Shown one piece after another: positions 8,234 to 17,971 of a stretch of 64,000 nucleotides of DNA (the stretch's first letter is position 1; every line of letters begins with the position of its first letter). Under the pieces are notes generated by a model. It made no database searches. It was not told the origin of the DNA and worked only from the letters and a program-made list of their open reading frames with translations. Location: contig JAQCFW010000001.1 in assembly GCA_027619225.1 (NCBI GenBank), positions 1 through 64,000 on the forward strand. Reading direction: 5' to 3'. The DNA is from Bacteroidota bacterium (GTDB lineage Bacteria; Bacteroidota; Bacteroidia; Flavobacteriales_D; Sanyastnellaceae). A program made the position numbers and the translations under genes.

Positions 8234-9610
8234 CTAAAGGGCAAACATCAATAAATACACACCTGCTCCAGCGAAATATCCAAGTATAGCTAGTAAACTT
8301 ATATTCTTTAAATACCAAACAAAATCTATCCTCTCAAGCCCCATGACAGCGACTCCAGCAGCTGAGCCAATGATTAAGGCGGAACCTCCCGTACCTGCAC
8401 AGTAAGCAAGGAACTGCCAGAATGCTCCATCTTGCACGAAGGCCGCTGACCAAGCGTCTGTCACCATACCAGGTTGGACAATTTCATACATGCCCATAGA
8501 TGCTGCAACAAGAGGAACGTTATCAACGATAGCTGAAAGCAGACCAATCGCCATGTCGATGAGGTAAGCATTGTTTAAAGATTCACGTAGCGAAGTGGCT
8601 GCTAAAATCAAGTGACCTGCTTCTTGTAAAGCGGACACGGCAAGAAGGATTCCAAGGAAGAAAAGCACAGATGCTGTGTCTATTTTTCGCAAAACTCCTA
8701 TCACTGAAAGTTGTGATTTATGTTCTACATTTTTTGTATGATGTAGGCGTTCTGTAATCAACCAAATCATCCCTAAAGACATCATCATTCCCATAAATGG
8801 AGGCAGGTGAGTTACCGTTTTAAAAACTGGAACAAACAAAAGACCTCCCAATCCAACAGAAAACACCATGTTACGCTCAAATTTAGTTGTGGGCTCTGAA
8901 CCGGGATCATTGTGATAAACAGGACGAGCCACTTCACCTTTTAATCTGAGTGTCAATACCGCAAGAGGGACTAACATCGCAACAAGAGATGGTAAAATTA
9001 GGTTTACGATAATGACCGAAGTGCTTAGTTGGCCTCCAATCCAAAGCATTGTAGTTGTGACGTCACCAATCGGAGACCAAGCTCCACCTGCATTAGCTGA
9101 AACCACTACCATACCAGCAAACAACCATCGTGTTTCCTTATCATCTATAAGCTTTCTCAGTAGAGAAATCATAACGATGGAAGTTGTGAGGTTGTCGAGT
9201 AAAGCAGAAAAGAAGAAGGTTAGAATGCAGATAATCCACATTAATTTAACCTTATTCGTGGTATTAATCTTATCAGTTATTACGCGGAACCCCTCATGAG
9301 CATCAACCAACTCTACAATTGTCATGGCTCCGAGAAGGAAAAATAAAATACTGGAAATATCCTGCATATGATGCATAAGACGGTGCTCATAGAAAGTGCT
9401 CAAAGATCCATGACCACCATGACTTTCTGCAGCAAAATTAGCAAACATATCAGCCAGGTGTGGAGGGATCTCTTGGTACCCCAAAACAAACAATCCCCAA
9501 AGAATTGTTCCGGTTAATAACGCCGAAGCAGCTTTATCAATCTTTATATTGTGTTCAAGAGCAATCCCCAGATAACCCAATACGAAAACGGCAACTAAAA
9601 TATATTCCAT
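8234..9610 (-). CDS. nhaD: NhaD family sodium:proton antiporter
   Basis: A 458-residue polytopic membrane protein of the ion-transporter superfamily, NhaD type, with about eleven hydrophobic segments. Typical stretches are FFLGAMTIVELVDAHEGF, FFFSALLDNLTTSIVM, VVSANAGGAWSPIGDVTT and AIVDNVPLVAASMGM, which match the Asp/Thr/Ser-containing sites of NhaD (DNLTT, DNVPL). It exchanges Na+ for H+, consistent with a marine or saline habitat. The gene follows the dehydrogenase gene by 11 bp and is the last of an anmK-dehydrogenase-nhaD run on the minus strand. Confidence 0.93.
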   Translation of the reverse strand: MEYILVAVFVLGYLGIALEHNIKIDKAASALLTGTILWGLFVLGYQEIPPHLADMFANFAAESHGGHGSLSTFYEHRLMHHMQDISSILFFLLGAMTIVELVDAHEGFRVITDKINTTNKVKLMWIICILTFFFSALLDNLTTSIVMISLLRKLIDDKETRWLFAGMVVVSANAGGAWSPIGDVTTTMLWIGGQLSTSVIIVNLILPSLVAMLVPLAVLTLRLKGEVARPVYHNDPGSEPTTKFERNMVFSVGLGGLLFVPVFKTVTHLPPFMGMMMSLGMIWLITERLHHTKNVEHKSQLSVIGVLRKIDTASVLFFLGILLAVSALQEAGHLILAATSLRESLNNAYLIDMAIGLLSAIVDNVPLVAASMGMYEIVQPGMVTDAWSAAFVQDGAFWQFLAYCAGTGGSALIIGSAAGVAVMGLERIDFVWYLKNISLLAILGYFAGAGVYLLMFAL

Positions 9611-9621
9611 TTTATTCTATG

Positions 9622-10851
9622 TTATCCTAGTGTTTTAAGTGCAATACCCAATGCTGTGGCTGTTAACAATGTTGTTTCTTGACGATTTACGTGAGTCGCT
9701 TCTAATGCTCTACAAATGGTTTCTGAAGTATCTCTGAAAATCGCTTCGTCTGACATATCAGCATTGGCATCGCTCATTAAATAAGCGAACACTCGAGCCA
9801 TTCCACAGTTTGCAATAAAATCCGGTATTACAGCTATTTTTTGATCAACCATTTCTGCGATAGGTCCATAGAAAATCTCTTTGTCGGCGAATGGCACATT
9901 TGCACCTGAGGAGATCACTGATACTCCAGCTGTGATCATTCGATCAACCTGCTCTTTTGTAATTAATCGAGAAGCGGCACATGGCAAAAAGACATCTGCT
10001 TTTACATCCCAAATCTGATCATTTATCTCTTCATATGACATCATGTTATTTGCAGAAAGGGAATTGCCTCGCTTGTTAAAAAACAAATCAGCAACAGCAT
10101 GAGGCTCCATGCCTTCAGAATTAATTAAACCGCCAACCCTATCAATAATACCCACAACCTTAGCCCCAGCTTGAGTTAGGTAATAGGCAGCAGAGGCACC
10201 AACATTGCCCCATCCCTGAATGATCACACGTTTGCCTTCTACATTTCCACCGTATATATTGTAGTAGTGACGAACTGATTCAGAAACACCATAACCCGTT
10301 ATAAGATCTGCTACTCTGTACTTTCTATTAATATCTGGCGAAATAGTTACATCCTCAATAATTTGGGAAACTCCCTGACGAAGATTACCAATTCGACGTA
10401 CTTTCTGAGCTTCGTTGGGCTTAAAGTGTCCCGTAAAAACTCCTTCCTGCGGATGCCAAACCCCGTTCGCCTCAGTCATAGGAATGACTTCGTTGATTTC
10501 GTCCACATTTATATCGCCTCCTGTTCCATAATAATGCTTTAGAAGTGGTGTAACAACAGCATACCAACGCTCTAGAACTCCTTTTTTCCGAGGGTCGCTG
10601 CCGTCGAAACAAATCCCCGATTTAGCTCCGCCGATTTGAGGGCCAGAAACTGTGAACTTAACCTCCATCGTTTTTGCTAGGGACTCAACCTCTCTTTTAT
10701 CTACTCCCAAGTGCATACGTGTGCCACCGCCAGCAGCCCCTCCACGTAACGAATTGATCACAACCCACCCCTTTGCCTCTGTCTCACTATCCTGCCAGCT
10801 GAAAACTATTTCTGGTTTGCGGTTTTCATACGCTTTAAGTAAATCCTTCAT
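9622..10851 (-). CDS. Glu/Leu/Phe/Val family amino-acid dehydrogenase
   Basis: An oxidoreductase of about 409 residues that deaminates an amino acid with NAD(P)+. I prefer the ATG at 10851 (MKDLLKAYENRKPE) to one ten codons upstream at 10881, because the family usually begins here. The dimerisation-domain motif containing the catalytic lysine reads PQIGGAKSGICF, where most glutamate dehydrogenases have GGAKGGI. The Rossmann motif GWGNVGASAAYYL and a C-terminal NCGMARVFAY region follow. Bacteroidota genomes commonly carry this form as glutamate- or leucine-type dehydrogenase; the substrate cannot be fixed by reading. It lies just behind anmK and in front of nhaD. Confidence 0.9.
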   Translation of the reverse strand: MKDLLKAYENRKPEIVFSWQDSETEAKGWVVINSLRGGAAGGGTRMHLGVDKREVESLAKTMEVKFTVSGPQIGGAKSGICFDGSDPRKKGVLERWYAVVTPLLKHYYGTGGDINVDEINEVIPMTEANGVWHPQEGVFTGHFKPNEAQKVRRIGNLRQGVSQIIEDVTISPDINRKYRVADLITGYGVSESVRHYYNIYGGNVEGKRVIIQGWGNVGASAAYYLTQAGAKVVGIIDRVGGLINSEGMEPHAVADLFFNKRGNSLSANNMMSYEEINDQIWDVKADVFLPCAASRLITKEQVDRMITAGVSVISSGANVPFADKEIFYGPIAEMVDQKIAVIPDFIANCGMARVFAYLMSDANADMSDEAIFRDTSETICRALEATHVNRQETTLLTATALGIALKTLG

Positions 10852-10892
10852 AGAAAGTATTTCTTGTGTTTCAAGCCGCAAAGATAGTTATT

Positions 10893-11969
10893 CTAAGGCA
10901 GCCAAACAGCTCCACCTGACGACTCTTTCCTTGCACCTGTAGTAGACTTTAAAACGTTTGGTTTCCCTAACCATCTTAGAAGACCTAGGAAGGCAAAGGC
11001 AAAAGCTTCCTTTCCATTGATAACCTCAGACTCTGGCAAATAAAACTCAACACCATCGCCCAATTCGTTCAACCTCTGAATCAAAAAACGATTAAAAGCC
11101 CCGCCTCCAGTGACTAAAATTTTTCCCACTTTGGGACAGTCATTAACAATGGAGATGGCAATGTACTCAACAGCAGTTCGCATCCTATCTTCAAGAGGGT
11201 GGTCAGCTACCTTCTCAAGCAACGGGTATAGCTCTTTCTGCATCCATTCCACGCCCAAACTTTTAGGGGGAGGAAGTCTGTGATATGGAATAGACAACAT
11301 CTGTTGGAGTAAATCACCAATGATTTTCCCTGATTTAGCGATACTGCCTTCAGCATCATATTCAACGCCCTTTTCACGTGCTAAAATATTGAGAAGGTTA
11401 TTGCAAACTCCAATGTCCCAAGCCATGGGGAGAATAGAAATGTTTGCAAAGCCTCCAAGGTTCAGACAAGCTGTATATTCTGAAAACAAGGTAGAATCGA
11501 CTAAGGGGACAAGCGGTGCACCCTGACCGCCATAAGCGATGTCAAGACTTCGCAAATCACAGACTACGGGGAGGTTTGTTTGAGCGGCTAAGACAGCGCC
11601 AGACCCGATTTGGACTGAATAACCATCTTGAGGATTATGAAACACGGTATGGCCATGGGAAGAGAGTAATTGAACTCGGGAAAGTAATTCTGGTGATGTT
11701 TTAGAAATGCACTCTGCCGCGAAATGAGCCCAACTTTTATCTAATTTCCACAAATCCTCAGCGGTTAAAATCATGCTGTTTTTTAGTGAAGAGCGCAGGG
11801 CTTCTGGGAAGTCAAACATGTTAAACTGAAGTATACGCCCGCTCCAAGTTGAGTCACAAGTGAATTCGCATATGGCAACATCCAGACCGTCTAAGGATGT
11901 ACCGCTCATTAAACCTATTACTGTATATGTCCGGTTCTCGGAATTTGATAATGTATCTTCGCAGTCCAT
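10893..11969 (-). CDS. anmK: anhydro-N-acetylmuramic acid kinase
   Basis: A 358-residue sugar kinase of the ASKHA fold that phosphorylates and hydrolyses 1,6-anhydro-MurNAc to MurNAc-6-phosphate in peptidoglycan recycling. The phosphate-binding signature GLMSGTSLDGLD is at residues 19-30, the catalytic-aspartate region is VVCDLRSLDIAYGGQGAPLVP, and the C-terminal LVTGGGAFNRFL is conserved. No etherase gene (murQ) is nearby. The start is 11 bp from the start of a divergent acyl-CoA dehydrogenase gene, so the two promoters must overlap each other or lie within the opposite coding region. Confidence 0.94.
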   Translation of the reverse strand: MDCEDTLSNSENRTYTVIGLMSGTSLDGLDVAICEFTCDSTWSGRILQFNMFDFPEALRSSLKNSMILTAEDLWKLDKSWAHFAAECISKTSPELLSRVQLLSSHGHTVFHNPQDGYSVQIGSGAVLAAQTNLPVVCDLRSLDIAYGGQGAPLVPLVDSTLFSEYTACLNLGGFANISILPMAWDIGVCNNLLNILAREKGVEYDAEGSIAKSGKIIGDLLQQMLSIPYHRLPPPKSLGVEWMQKELYPLLEKVADHPLEDRMRTAVEYIAISIVNDCPKVGKILVTGGGAFNRFLIQRLNELGDGVEFYLPESEVINGKEAFAFAFLGLLRWLGKPNVLKSTTGARKESSGGAVWLP

Positions 11970-11980
11970 TTATTAGAATT

Positions 11981-13123
11981 ATGAATTTCGAACTTACAGA
12001 AGAACAGATAGCTGTACGTGATGCGGCAAGAGATTTTGCACGAAATATACTTAAATCAGGTGTAATCGAACGCGATAGAGAACAAAAGTTCCCTACGGAG
12101 GAGATCAAACAACTCGGAGAGCTTGGATTTATGGGTGTTATGGTGAATCCCAAATACGGAGGGTCAGGAATGGATACCCTAAGTTATGTTCTAGCGATAG
12201 AAGAGATTAGTAAAATCGATGCTTCGGCGAGTGTGGTGATGAGCGTAAACAATTCTCTAGTTTGTTATGGTATTGAGAAATACGGGACTGAGGAACAAAA
12301 GGAAAAGTTTCTACCTCCACTTGCAAGTGGACAAAAAATCGGTGCTTTCTGCTTGAGTGAGCCAGAAGCGGGGTCTGACGCGACATCACAGAGAACTACA
12401 GCCATTGATATGGGGGATCATTACCTTGTAAATGGAACGAAAAACTGGATCACAAACGGGGGTTCGGCTTCAACCTACATTGTCATTGCTCAGACTGATG
12501 TTGAGAAAGGGCATAAGGGGATAAACGCTCTTATTCTAGAGCAGGATATGCCTGGATTCATTGTCGGTGCAAAAGAAGATAAGCTAGGAATCAGAGGGTC
12601 TGACACACACACTTTAATGTTTCAAGACGTAAAAGTCCCAAAGAAAAATCGAATCGGAGAAGATGGGTTTGGATTTAAGTTAGCGATGAAAACTCTTGCC
12701 GGGGGACGTATAGGAATAGCAGCTCAAGCACTTGGAATCGCTGCAGGAGCATTCGATCTTGCTCTCGCTTATTCTAAAGAGCGCAAAACATTCGGTAAAG
12801 AGATTTACAAGCACCAAGCAATCGGATTTAAACTTGCAGACATGGCTACTCAAATTGAGTGCGCTAGGCTGTTAGTTTACAAAGCTGCTACAATTAAAGA
12901 TGCTGGAGAGAATTACGATATTGCTTCAAGTATGGCGAAGCTATACGCTTCTGAAGTTGCTATGCAACAAACAATCGAGGCAGTCCAAATCCATGGTGGT
13001 TATGGATTCGTGAAAGAATACCATGTAGAGCGTTTAATGCGCGATGCAAAAATAACTCAGATTTACGAAGGGACAAGTGAGATTCAGAAAATCGTTATTA
13101 GCAGGAGCATCCTAAAGAACTAA
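11981..13123 (+). CDS. acyl-CoA dehydrogenase
   Basis: A 380-residue flavoprotein oxidising short or branched acyl-CoA, with electrons passed to ETF. I start it at 11981 (MNFELTEEQIAVRDAARDFA), which fits the family; a longer frame from 11897 would run into anmK. Visible signatures are FCLSEPEAGSDA, NGTKNWITNGGSA, AGGRIGIAAQALGIA and the C-terminal IYEGTSEIQKIV, where the glutamate (about residue 363) is the catalytic base as in short-chain and glutaryl-type enzymes. It is convergent with the gene at 13144 and divergent from anmK, so it is monocistronic. Probably fatty-acid or branched-chain amino-acid catabolism. Confidence 0.93.
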   Translation: MNFELTEEQIAVRDAARDFARNILKSGVIERDREQKFPTEEIKQLGELGFMGVMVNPKYGGSGMDTLSYVLAIEEISKIDASASVVMSVNNSLVCYGIEKYGTEEQKEKFLPPLASGQKIGAFCLSEPEAGSDATSQRTTAIDMGDHYLVNGTKNWITNGGSASTYIVIAQTDVEKGHKGINALILEQDMPGFIVGAKEDKLGIRGSDTHTLMFQDVKVPKKNRIGEDGFGFKLAMKTLAGGRIGIAAQALGIAAGAFDLALAYSKERKTFGKEIYKHQAIGFKLADMATQIECARLLVYKAATIKDAGENYDIASSMAKLYASEVAMQQTIEAVQIHGGYGFVKEYHVERLMRDAKITQIYEGTSEIQKIVISRSILKN

Positions 13124-13143
13124 CAACAATTCGTCGATCTAGG

Positions 13144-14511
13144 TTAGTTGATTTTTTCATTTCTCGAGTTATATACAGATCTAACGCCGTTTAACTCTGT
13201 AACCACTTCCTCCACTCCATCTCCGTCCATGTCAATAAGGGAAACTTTATCTGCTTGAGCAAGCCCCGACATACCTACATGTTTCGCGTCTGCAAAGGTG
13301 AGCTCCTGAACCCAGCCCTGTTCATCAATAAACAGCACTGCGGTTTTACCTATTGTACTAGACAACCTAATCGCAGGAGTGAAAGTGGGATTTATTCTTA
13401 CTGACGTTGAACCTCGAAGCTGACCATTTCTCCTTAGAAGTCTAACACTCCCATCACTGCACCCTGCGTAAATGTAATCGCTTTGGCCTACTCTAAGATG
13501 AGATAATTGTTGGATGCTCACCCCATTTCTTAGGACTTTAAAATTCCATCCAGGAGTATTCTCCCCCTCTCCTCTAAGATTGTAAAGACGGCCTGCGTCA
13601 TTCGCCACCAAGAATCTGAACTTGTCATTGTGATCGTAGTCAAACACTGCAAAACTGGTAATTCCGTTCTCTTTGTAGGGGAATCCCTTTACGTTATTGC
13701 CTAATATATCCACTAAGAAGATGGCGCTTGCTACGGCAAAGGCTGTTTGGTACTTATTGTTCCCGTATAAATCCACTTCGAATGACATCCCTATCGGCTC
13801 TAATCCCTCTTCTAAAATTTTAGACCAAACAACCTCACCCCCACTCCCCATCGCCTGGACTGCATTTAAATCTACATTCCAAACAATATCCAAATCGCTT
13901 CCATTTCTATGATTCCGGGTCAACCCTAAAATATCATGAGCGATCACCCGAGACACAGGATTAACAACTTCCTCATCAACCTCATCAACTTCTATACGAG
14001 TATACACCGTTCTATCATCTAACAAGGATGCTGAAAATCCATCGATAATCTCAGGCTCATCGAATGAATTTATCCAAACAACAATTTTATTCTTTCCAGC
14101 AAGAAGTTTAAATCTACCATCTCTCAGATTCTCTAAAGCAAGATACTTGTCACTCGATACAGTCCACTTTTCTGACATCTCACCAGGCTCATCTACCCAC
14201 TTTTCTAAAGAACTTAATGTCCCAACCAAATACCCTCCTCGATAAGGCTTGATTTCCATCTCACCGCCAATGTACCCCTCAACACTGGCAATATTATTTT
14301 TATGTTCGATGTGGAATACTTCTTTGTTTGGGATAGAAAATCTATATGACACTGCTCCATCCTCATTCTCCCACCTCTCCCAAACATCCCAAAAGTCTGA
14401 AGCATACTCCGTTGGAGACTCTACTTCGCCTCCCTCGGAGGTAGAACCGAATAAGTAAAACCAAGCCGCACCTGCCGCAAGTAGTACCGAGAAAATGGGT
14501 AGAACTTTCAT
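13144..14511 (-). CDS. exported or anchored beta-propeller-like protein of unknown function
   Basis: About 455 residues from the ATG at 14511 (MKVLPIFSVLLAAGAA); a start six codons earlier at 14529 is possible. An N-terminal hydrophobic segment (about 4-21) serves as signal peptide or anchor. The rest reads as blades of a propeller of the PQQ/FG-GAP sort: EVDLYGNNKYQTAFAVASAI, FAVFDYDHNDKFRFLVAND and a terminal DMDGDGVEEVVTELNG that looks like an FG-GAP calcium loop. I do not recognise an assigned function. The C-terminal half resembles the C-terminal part of long hypothetical proteins found in flavobacteria; here only a short N-terminal part precedes it. It follows recG by 3-21 bp and is probably co-transcribed with it. 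Confidence 0.7.
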   Translation of the reverse strand: MKVLPIFSVLLAAGAAWFYLFGSTSEGGEVESPTEYASDFWDVWERWENEDGAVSYRFSIPNKEVFHIEHKNNIASVEGYIGGEMEIKPYRGGYLVGTLSSLEKWVDEPGEMSEKWTVSSDKYLALENLRDGRFKLLAGKNKIVVWINSFDEPEIIDGFSASLLDDRTVYTRIEVDEVDEEVVNPVSRVIAHDILGLTRNHRNGSDLDIVWNVDLNAVQAMGSGGEVVWSKILEEGLEPIGMSFEVDLYGNNKYQTAFAVASAIFLVDILGNNVKGFPYKENGITSFAVFDYDHNDKFRFLVANDAGRLYNLRGEGENTPGWNFKVLRNGVSIQQLSHLRVGQSDYIYAGCSDGSVRLLRRNGQLRGSTSVRINPTFTPAIRLSSTIGKTAVLFIDEQGWVQELTFADAKHVGMSGLAQADKVSLIDMDGDGVEEVVTELNGVRSVYNSRNEKIN

Positions 14512-14532
14512 GCTTCTAAGTTCATACAATCT

Positions 14533-16635
14533 CTAAGAGATCCGACTCCAATTGGGCCTGTCTTTTTTAATTCTATCTAAATTCACTCTCAGAGTCTTGT
14601 GGACAGGAAGCTCAATGGAGGGGTCCTCCTCTAAAACTCTTTGCGCCATATACCTCGCCGTGGTCATTAAATCTCTGTCTCTTAGCAAATCAGCCATCTT
14701 TAAATCCGGCAATCCACTTTGTTGGGTTCCTAAAATATCTCCAGGTCCTCTTATTTCCATATCCACCTCGGCAATGACGAAACCATCGTTGGTCCTGCAC
14801 ATTGTTTCAAGCCTTCGCCTTGCCTCCTTGCTGAACTCATCCTTCGTCATAAGTATGCAATAGCTCTGATCGCCTCCCCTTCCGACGCGCCCTCGGAGCT
14901 GGTGCATTTGGCTCAAACCAAAACGCTCGGAACTCTCAATAATCATAAGTGTCGCATTGGGAACATTCACCCCAACTTCGATCACAGTAGTGGCAACTAA
15001 AATCTGCGATTCTCCACGCACGAATCGCTTCATCTCAATATCTTTGTCAGCCGGCTTCATCTTTCCGTGCACGATCCCGATTCTATACTTAGGCAGAGGG
15101 AATCGCCTAGAAACACTCTCATAACCATCCATAAGATCCTTGTAATCCAGGGTTGCACTCTCTTCAATAAGCGGGAAAACCATGTAAACCTGCTTGCCTT
15201 CTGCAATTTGTTTTTCAACGAACGCCATCACCTTTAATCTACCTCCATCCGTCCTATGAACGGTTTTTATCTCCTTTCTCCCCGGCGGCAATTCATCTAA
15301 AACACTTGTGTCTAAATCCCCGTAAGCGGTCATCGCAAGGGTTCTTGGAATAGGTGTTGCAGTCATGACTAAAACATGTGGTGGTGGGTTGGCTTTAGCC
15401 CAAAGCTTGGACCTCTGTGCCACTCCAAACCGATGTTGTTCATCAATGACTGCAAATCCTAGGTTTTTAAAAACAACAGAAGGCTCAATTAACGAATGAG
15501 TCCCTATTAACAAATTCACACTTCCATCAGCGAGTCCTTCTAAAATAGGTATTCTGTCCTTTTTTTTCGTTGACCCTGTAATGATCTCAACCCGAATATC
15601 CATTTCCTTTAAAAGATCGCTTATACCCTCAGCGTGTTGGCGTGAGAGAATTTCAGTCGGCGCCATAATGCACGCCTGATACCCATTGTCAATAGCCAGC
15701 AAGGCTGACATCAAGGCGACAATAGTCTTCCCACTCCCCACATCACCCTGCAACAGCCTATTCATGTGGTGACCCGTATTCATGTCAGCTCTAATTTCTC
15801 TAAGCACTCGCTTTTGGGCTCCAGTAAGTTCAAACGGCAAGTGTTTGCTGAAGAACTCATTAAACCTCTCCCCAACTTGCCCGAATTTCACACCGCGCAA
15901 ATCAACAGTAACCGTCTTTTTATGCTGCAACAGCACCAACTGAAGGTAGAGCAACTCTTCGAACCTCAATCTCTTTAATGCTTTGTCAGCCTCCAGTGGA
16001 GAACTTGGCAAATGAACTTCCTCAAAAGCTTCTCTTCGTCTAGGTAGACGTAATTCAGACAGCAAATGATCGGGCAGGGTTTCACCTATTTCACCTTTCA
16101 CTTCGTCGACAGCGACCCTAATTAATCTCGCAAGCCCAGAACTATTGAGTCCCCGCGACGATAACTTTTCCGTAGTTGAATATACAGGATGAAATCCTCC
16201 ACCCCTCCTGTTTTCATACGCCTCCACCTTCTCAACCTCAGGGTGGGCTAATTGCCATTTACCCCCATAATTTGAAGGCTTACCATAGACGACCACCTCC
16301 ACATTTAAAGGCAATTGATTCAATATCCTGTTCGCTCCTTTAAACCAAACAAGTTCAAGACTGTCCACCCCATCATGAAACACAGCCAACAGTCTGCTCG
16401 CACGTTTTGCACCCACAAGTGCCTTTTTAACAATCTTCCCACGAAATTGAAAAGCAGTCGACTCTACTTCGATGTCAGCAATACGATAGAAAACGGATCT
16501 GTCCTCGTACCTAAATGGCAGATGCTGTAACAAATCGAATACAGTGAAAATACCCAACTCCTCCTTGAGAAGTTCAGCCCTTTTAGGCCCAACTCCCTTA
16601 AGATATGCTATGGGTGAATCAAGATTTATTGACAT
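14533..16635 (-). CDS. recG: ATP-dependent DNA helicase RecG
   Basis: A 700-residue superfamily 2 helicase that reverses stalled replication forks and processes branched DNA. An N-terminal wedge/OB domain (about 1-200, with helix-hairpin-helix-like YLKGVGPKRAELL at 11-23) precedes the helicase core. The Walker A motif GDVGSGKT is at residues 297-304, followed by IGTHSLIE, the DEQHRFGV box near 395, VMTATPIPRTLA, and the motif VI stretch QLRGRVGRGG. Length matches bacterial RecG (about 690-700). The gene stands 52 bp downstream of pdhC on the same strand, and its stop is followed at once by a propeller-like gene. Confidence 0.97.
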   Translation of the reverse strand: MSINLDSPIAYLKGVGPKRAELLKEELGIFTVFDLLQHLPFRYEDRSVFYRIADIEVESTAFQFRGKIVKKALVGAKRASRLLAVFHDGVDSLELVWFKGANRILNQLPLNVEVVVYGKPSNYGGKWQLAHPEVEKVEAYENRRGGGFHPVYSTTEKLSSRGLNSSGLARLIRVAVDEVKGEIGETLPDHLLSELRLPRRREAFEEVHLPSSPLEADKALKRLRFEELLYLQLVLLQHKKTVTVDLRGVKFGQVGERFNEFFSKHLPFELTGAQKRVLREIRADMNTGHHMNRLLQGDVGSGKTIVALMSALLAIDNGYQACIMAPTEILSRQHAEGISDLLKEMDIRVEIITGSTKKKDRIPILEGLADGSVNLLIGTHSLIEPSVVFKNLGFAVIDEQHRFGVAQRSKLWAKANPPPHVLVMTATPIPRTLAMTAYGDLDTSVLDELPPGRKEIKTVHRTDGGRLKVMAFVEKQIAEGKQVYMVFPLIEESATLDYKDLMDGYESVSRRFPLPKYRIGIVHGKMKPADKDIEMKRFVRGESQILVATTVIEVGVNVPNATLMIIESSERFGLSQMHQLRGRVGRGGDQSYCILMTKDEFSKEARRRLETMCRTNDGFVIAEVDMEIRGPGDILGTQQSGLPDLKMADLLRDRDLMTTARYMAQRVLEEDPSIELPVHKTLRVNLDRIKKDRPNWSRIS

Positions 16636-16687
16636 CGCTGTAATTGCACTGAGTGCTGCTAATGCAATCTACCTCTCAAAAGCGTAG

Positions 16688-17947
16688 TTAGACGAGCATA
16701 AGAACAGGATTCTCAAGTAAGTTCTTGAATTCCTGGAGGAAAGAAGCTCCTGTAGCACCATCGACCACTCTGTGATCACAGCTTAAAGTCACTTTCATAA
16801 CGTGACCAGGCACCACCTCATCATTCTTGACAACTGGCACATTACTTATACCTCCGATAGCTAGAATGCATGCATCAGGTGGGTTAATAATAGCCGTAAA
16901 GTTTTCTATACCAAACATCCCAAGATTAGAAATAGTGAAGGTTGACCCCTCCCAATCTGCAGGTTGTAAAGTCTTTGCTTTTGCTCTACCTGCAAAATCT
17001 CTAACCTCTTCACCTATTGTGGCAAAAGACTTGCCATCGGCAAATCTAACAACCGGCACTAAAAGGCCATCCTCAACAGCTACAGCCACTCCGATATTTA
17101 CGTGCTCGTTGTAGCGAATCCTATCTTCTAACCAACTGCTATTTACGGCAGGATGCTTGCGAAGAGCTACTGCAGTTGCCTTTACAACCATATCGTTAAA
17201 AGAAACCTTGTAAAGTCCTTGGTCATTTATGGCTTTACGAGCCTGCATTGCATTCGACATATCTATAGAAATAGACAAATAAAAATGAGGGGCTGTGAAC
17301 TTACTTTCAGCAAGTCGGCGCGCAATGGTTTTACGCATTTGACTAACACCTACTTCAGTAAACTTCTCCTGAGTCATAACAGGCATACCTGTTGCTCCGG
17401 CCATTTTAAAGTTCTCTACATCCCGCTTAACAACTCGACCTCCTTCTCCTGAACCAGGAATTCTATCTAAAGACAAACCTAATTTATCAGCGAGTTTTTT
17501 CGCAAGTGGTGATGCAATCACTCGAGCATTTGTAGCTAAAGGTGCTGGTGCTGCATGTGTTACAGGAACAGGTGCTGCAGGAGCAGATACCGCCACAGGA
17601 GCAGCGATAGCAACTGGAACGGGTGCTGCTGAAGGAGCTGGTACAGACGCTGTATCTGTAATAACAACGTCTTTTTCAGCATCTGCTAAAATTCTTTTAA
17701 TATCTTCTCCCTTCTCACCCAGAACACAAAGTATACTATCTACTGGAGCAGTCGCTCCAGTCTCAACACCTATATGTAAGAGAATACCGTCTTGGAAAGA
17801 CTCAAAATCCATCGTTGCTTTGTCAGTCTCTATTTCAGCTAAAAGCTCTCCGCTCTCAACCTCATCACCTACTTTTTTATGCCAAGCTGCAACGACTCCT
17901 TCTGTCATCGTATCACTTAGTTTTGGCATACGTACAATCTCAGCCAT
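16688..17947 (-). CDS. pdhC: pyruvate dehydrogenase complex dihydrolipoamide acetyltransferase (E2)
   Basis: A 419-residue E2 subunit that transfers the acetyl group from lipoate to CoA and forms the complex core. It has one lipoyl domain (about 1-78) with the modified lysine K43 in ETDKATMDF, an Ala/Pro/Val-rich flexible linker (about 95-130), a peripheral subunit-binding domain (about 138-175, ASPLAKKLADKLGL...GSGEGGRVVKRDV) and a C-terminal catalytic domain ending with SCDHRVVDGATGASFL, where His and Asp form the active site. It follows pdhA by 24 bp. E1 beta and E3 genes are not in this window. Confidence 0.95.
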   Translation of the reverse strand: MAEIVRMPKLSDTMTEGVVAAWHKKVGDEVESGELLAEIETDKATMDFESFQDGILLHIGVETGATAPVDSILCVLGEKGEDIKRILADAEKDVVITDTASVPAPSAAPVPVAIAAPVAVSAPAAPVPVTHAAPAPLATNARVIASPLAKKLADKLGLSLDRIPGSGEGGRVVKRDVENFKMAGATGMPVMTQEKFTEVGVSQMRKTIARRLAESKFTAPHFYLSISIDMSNAMQARKAINDQGLYKVSFNDMVVKATAVALRKHPAVNSSWLEDRIRYNEHVNIGVAVAVEDGLLVPVVRFADGKSFATIGEEVRDFAGRAKAKTLQPADWEGSTFTISNLGMFGIENFTAIINPPDACILAIGGISNVPVVKNDEVVPGHVMKVTLSCDHRVVDGATGASFLQEFKNLLENPVLMLV

Positions 17948-17971
17948 GGTCTGGTTTTTTTAAATCGGTAA

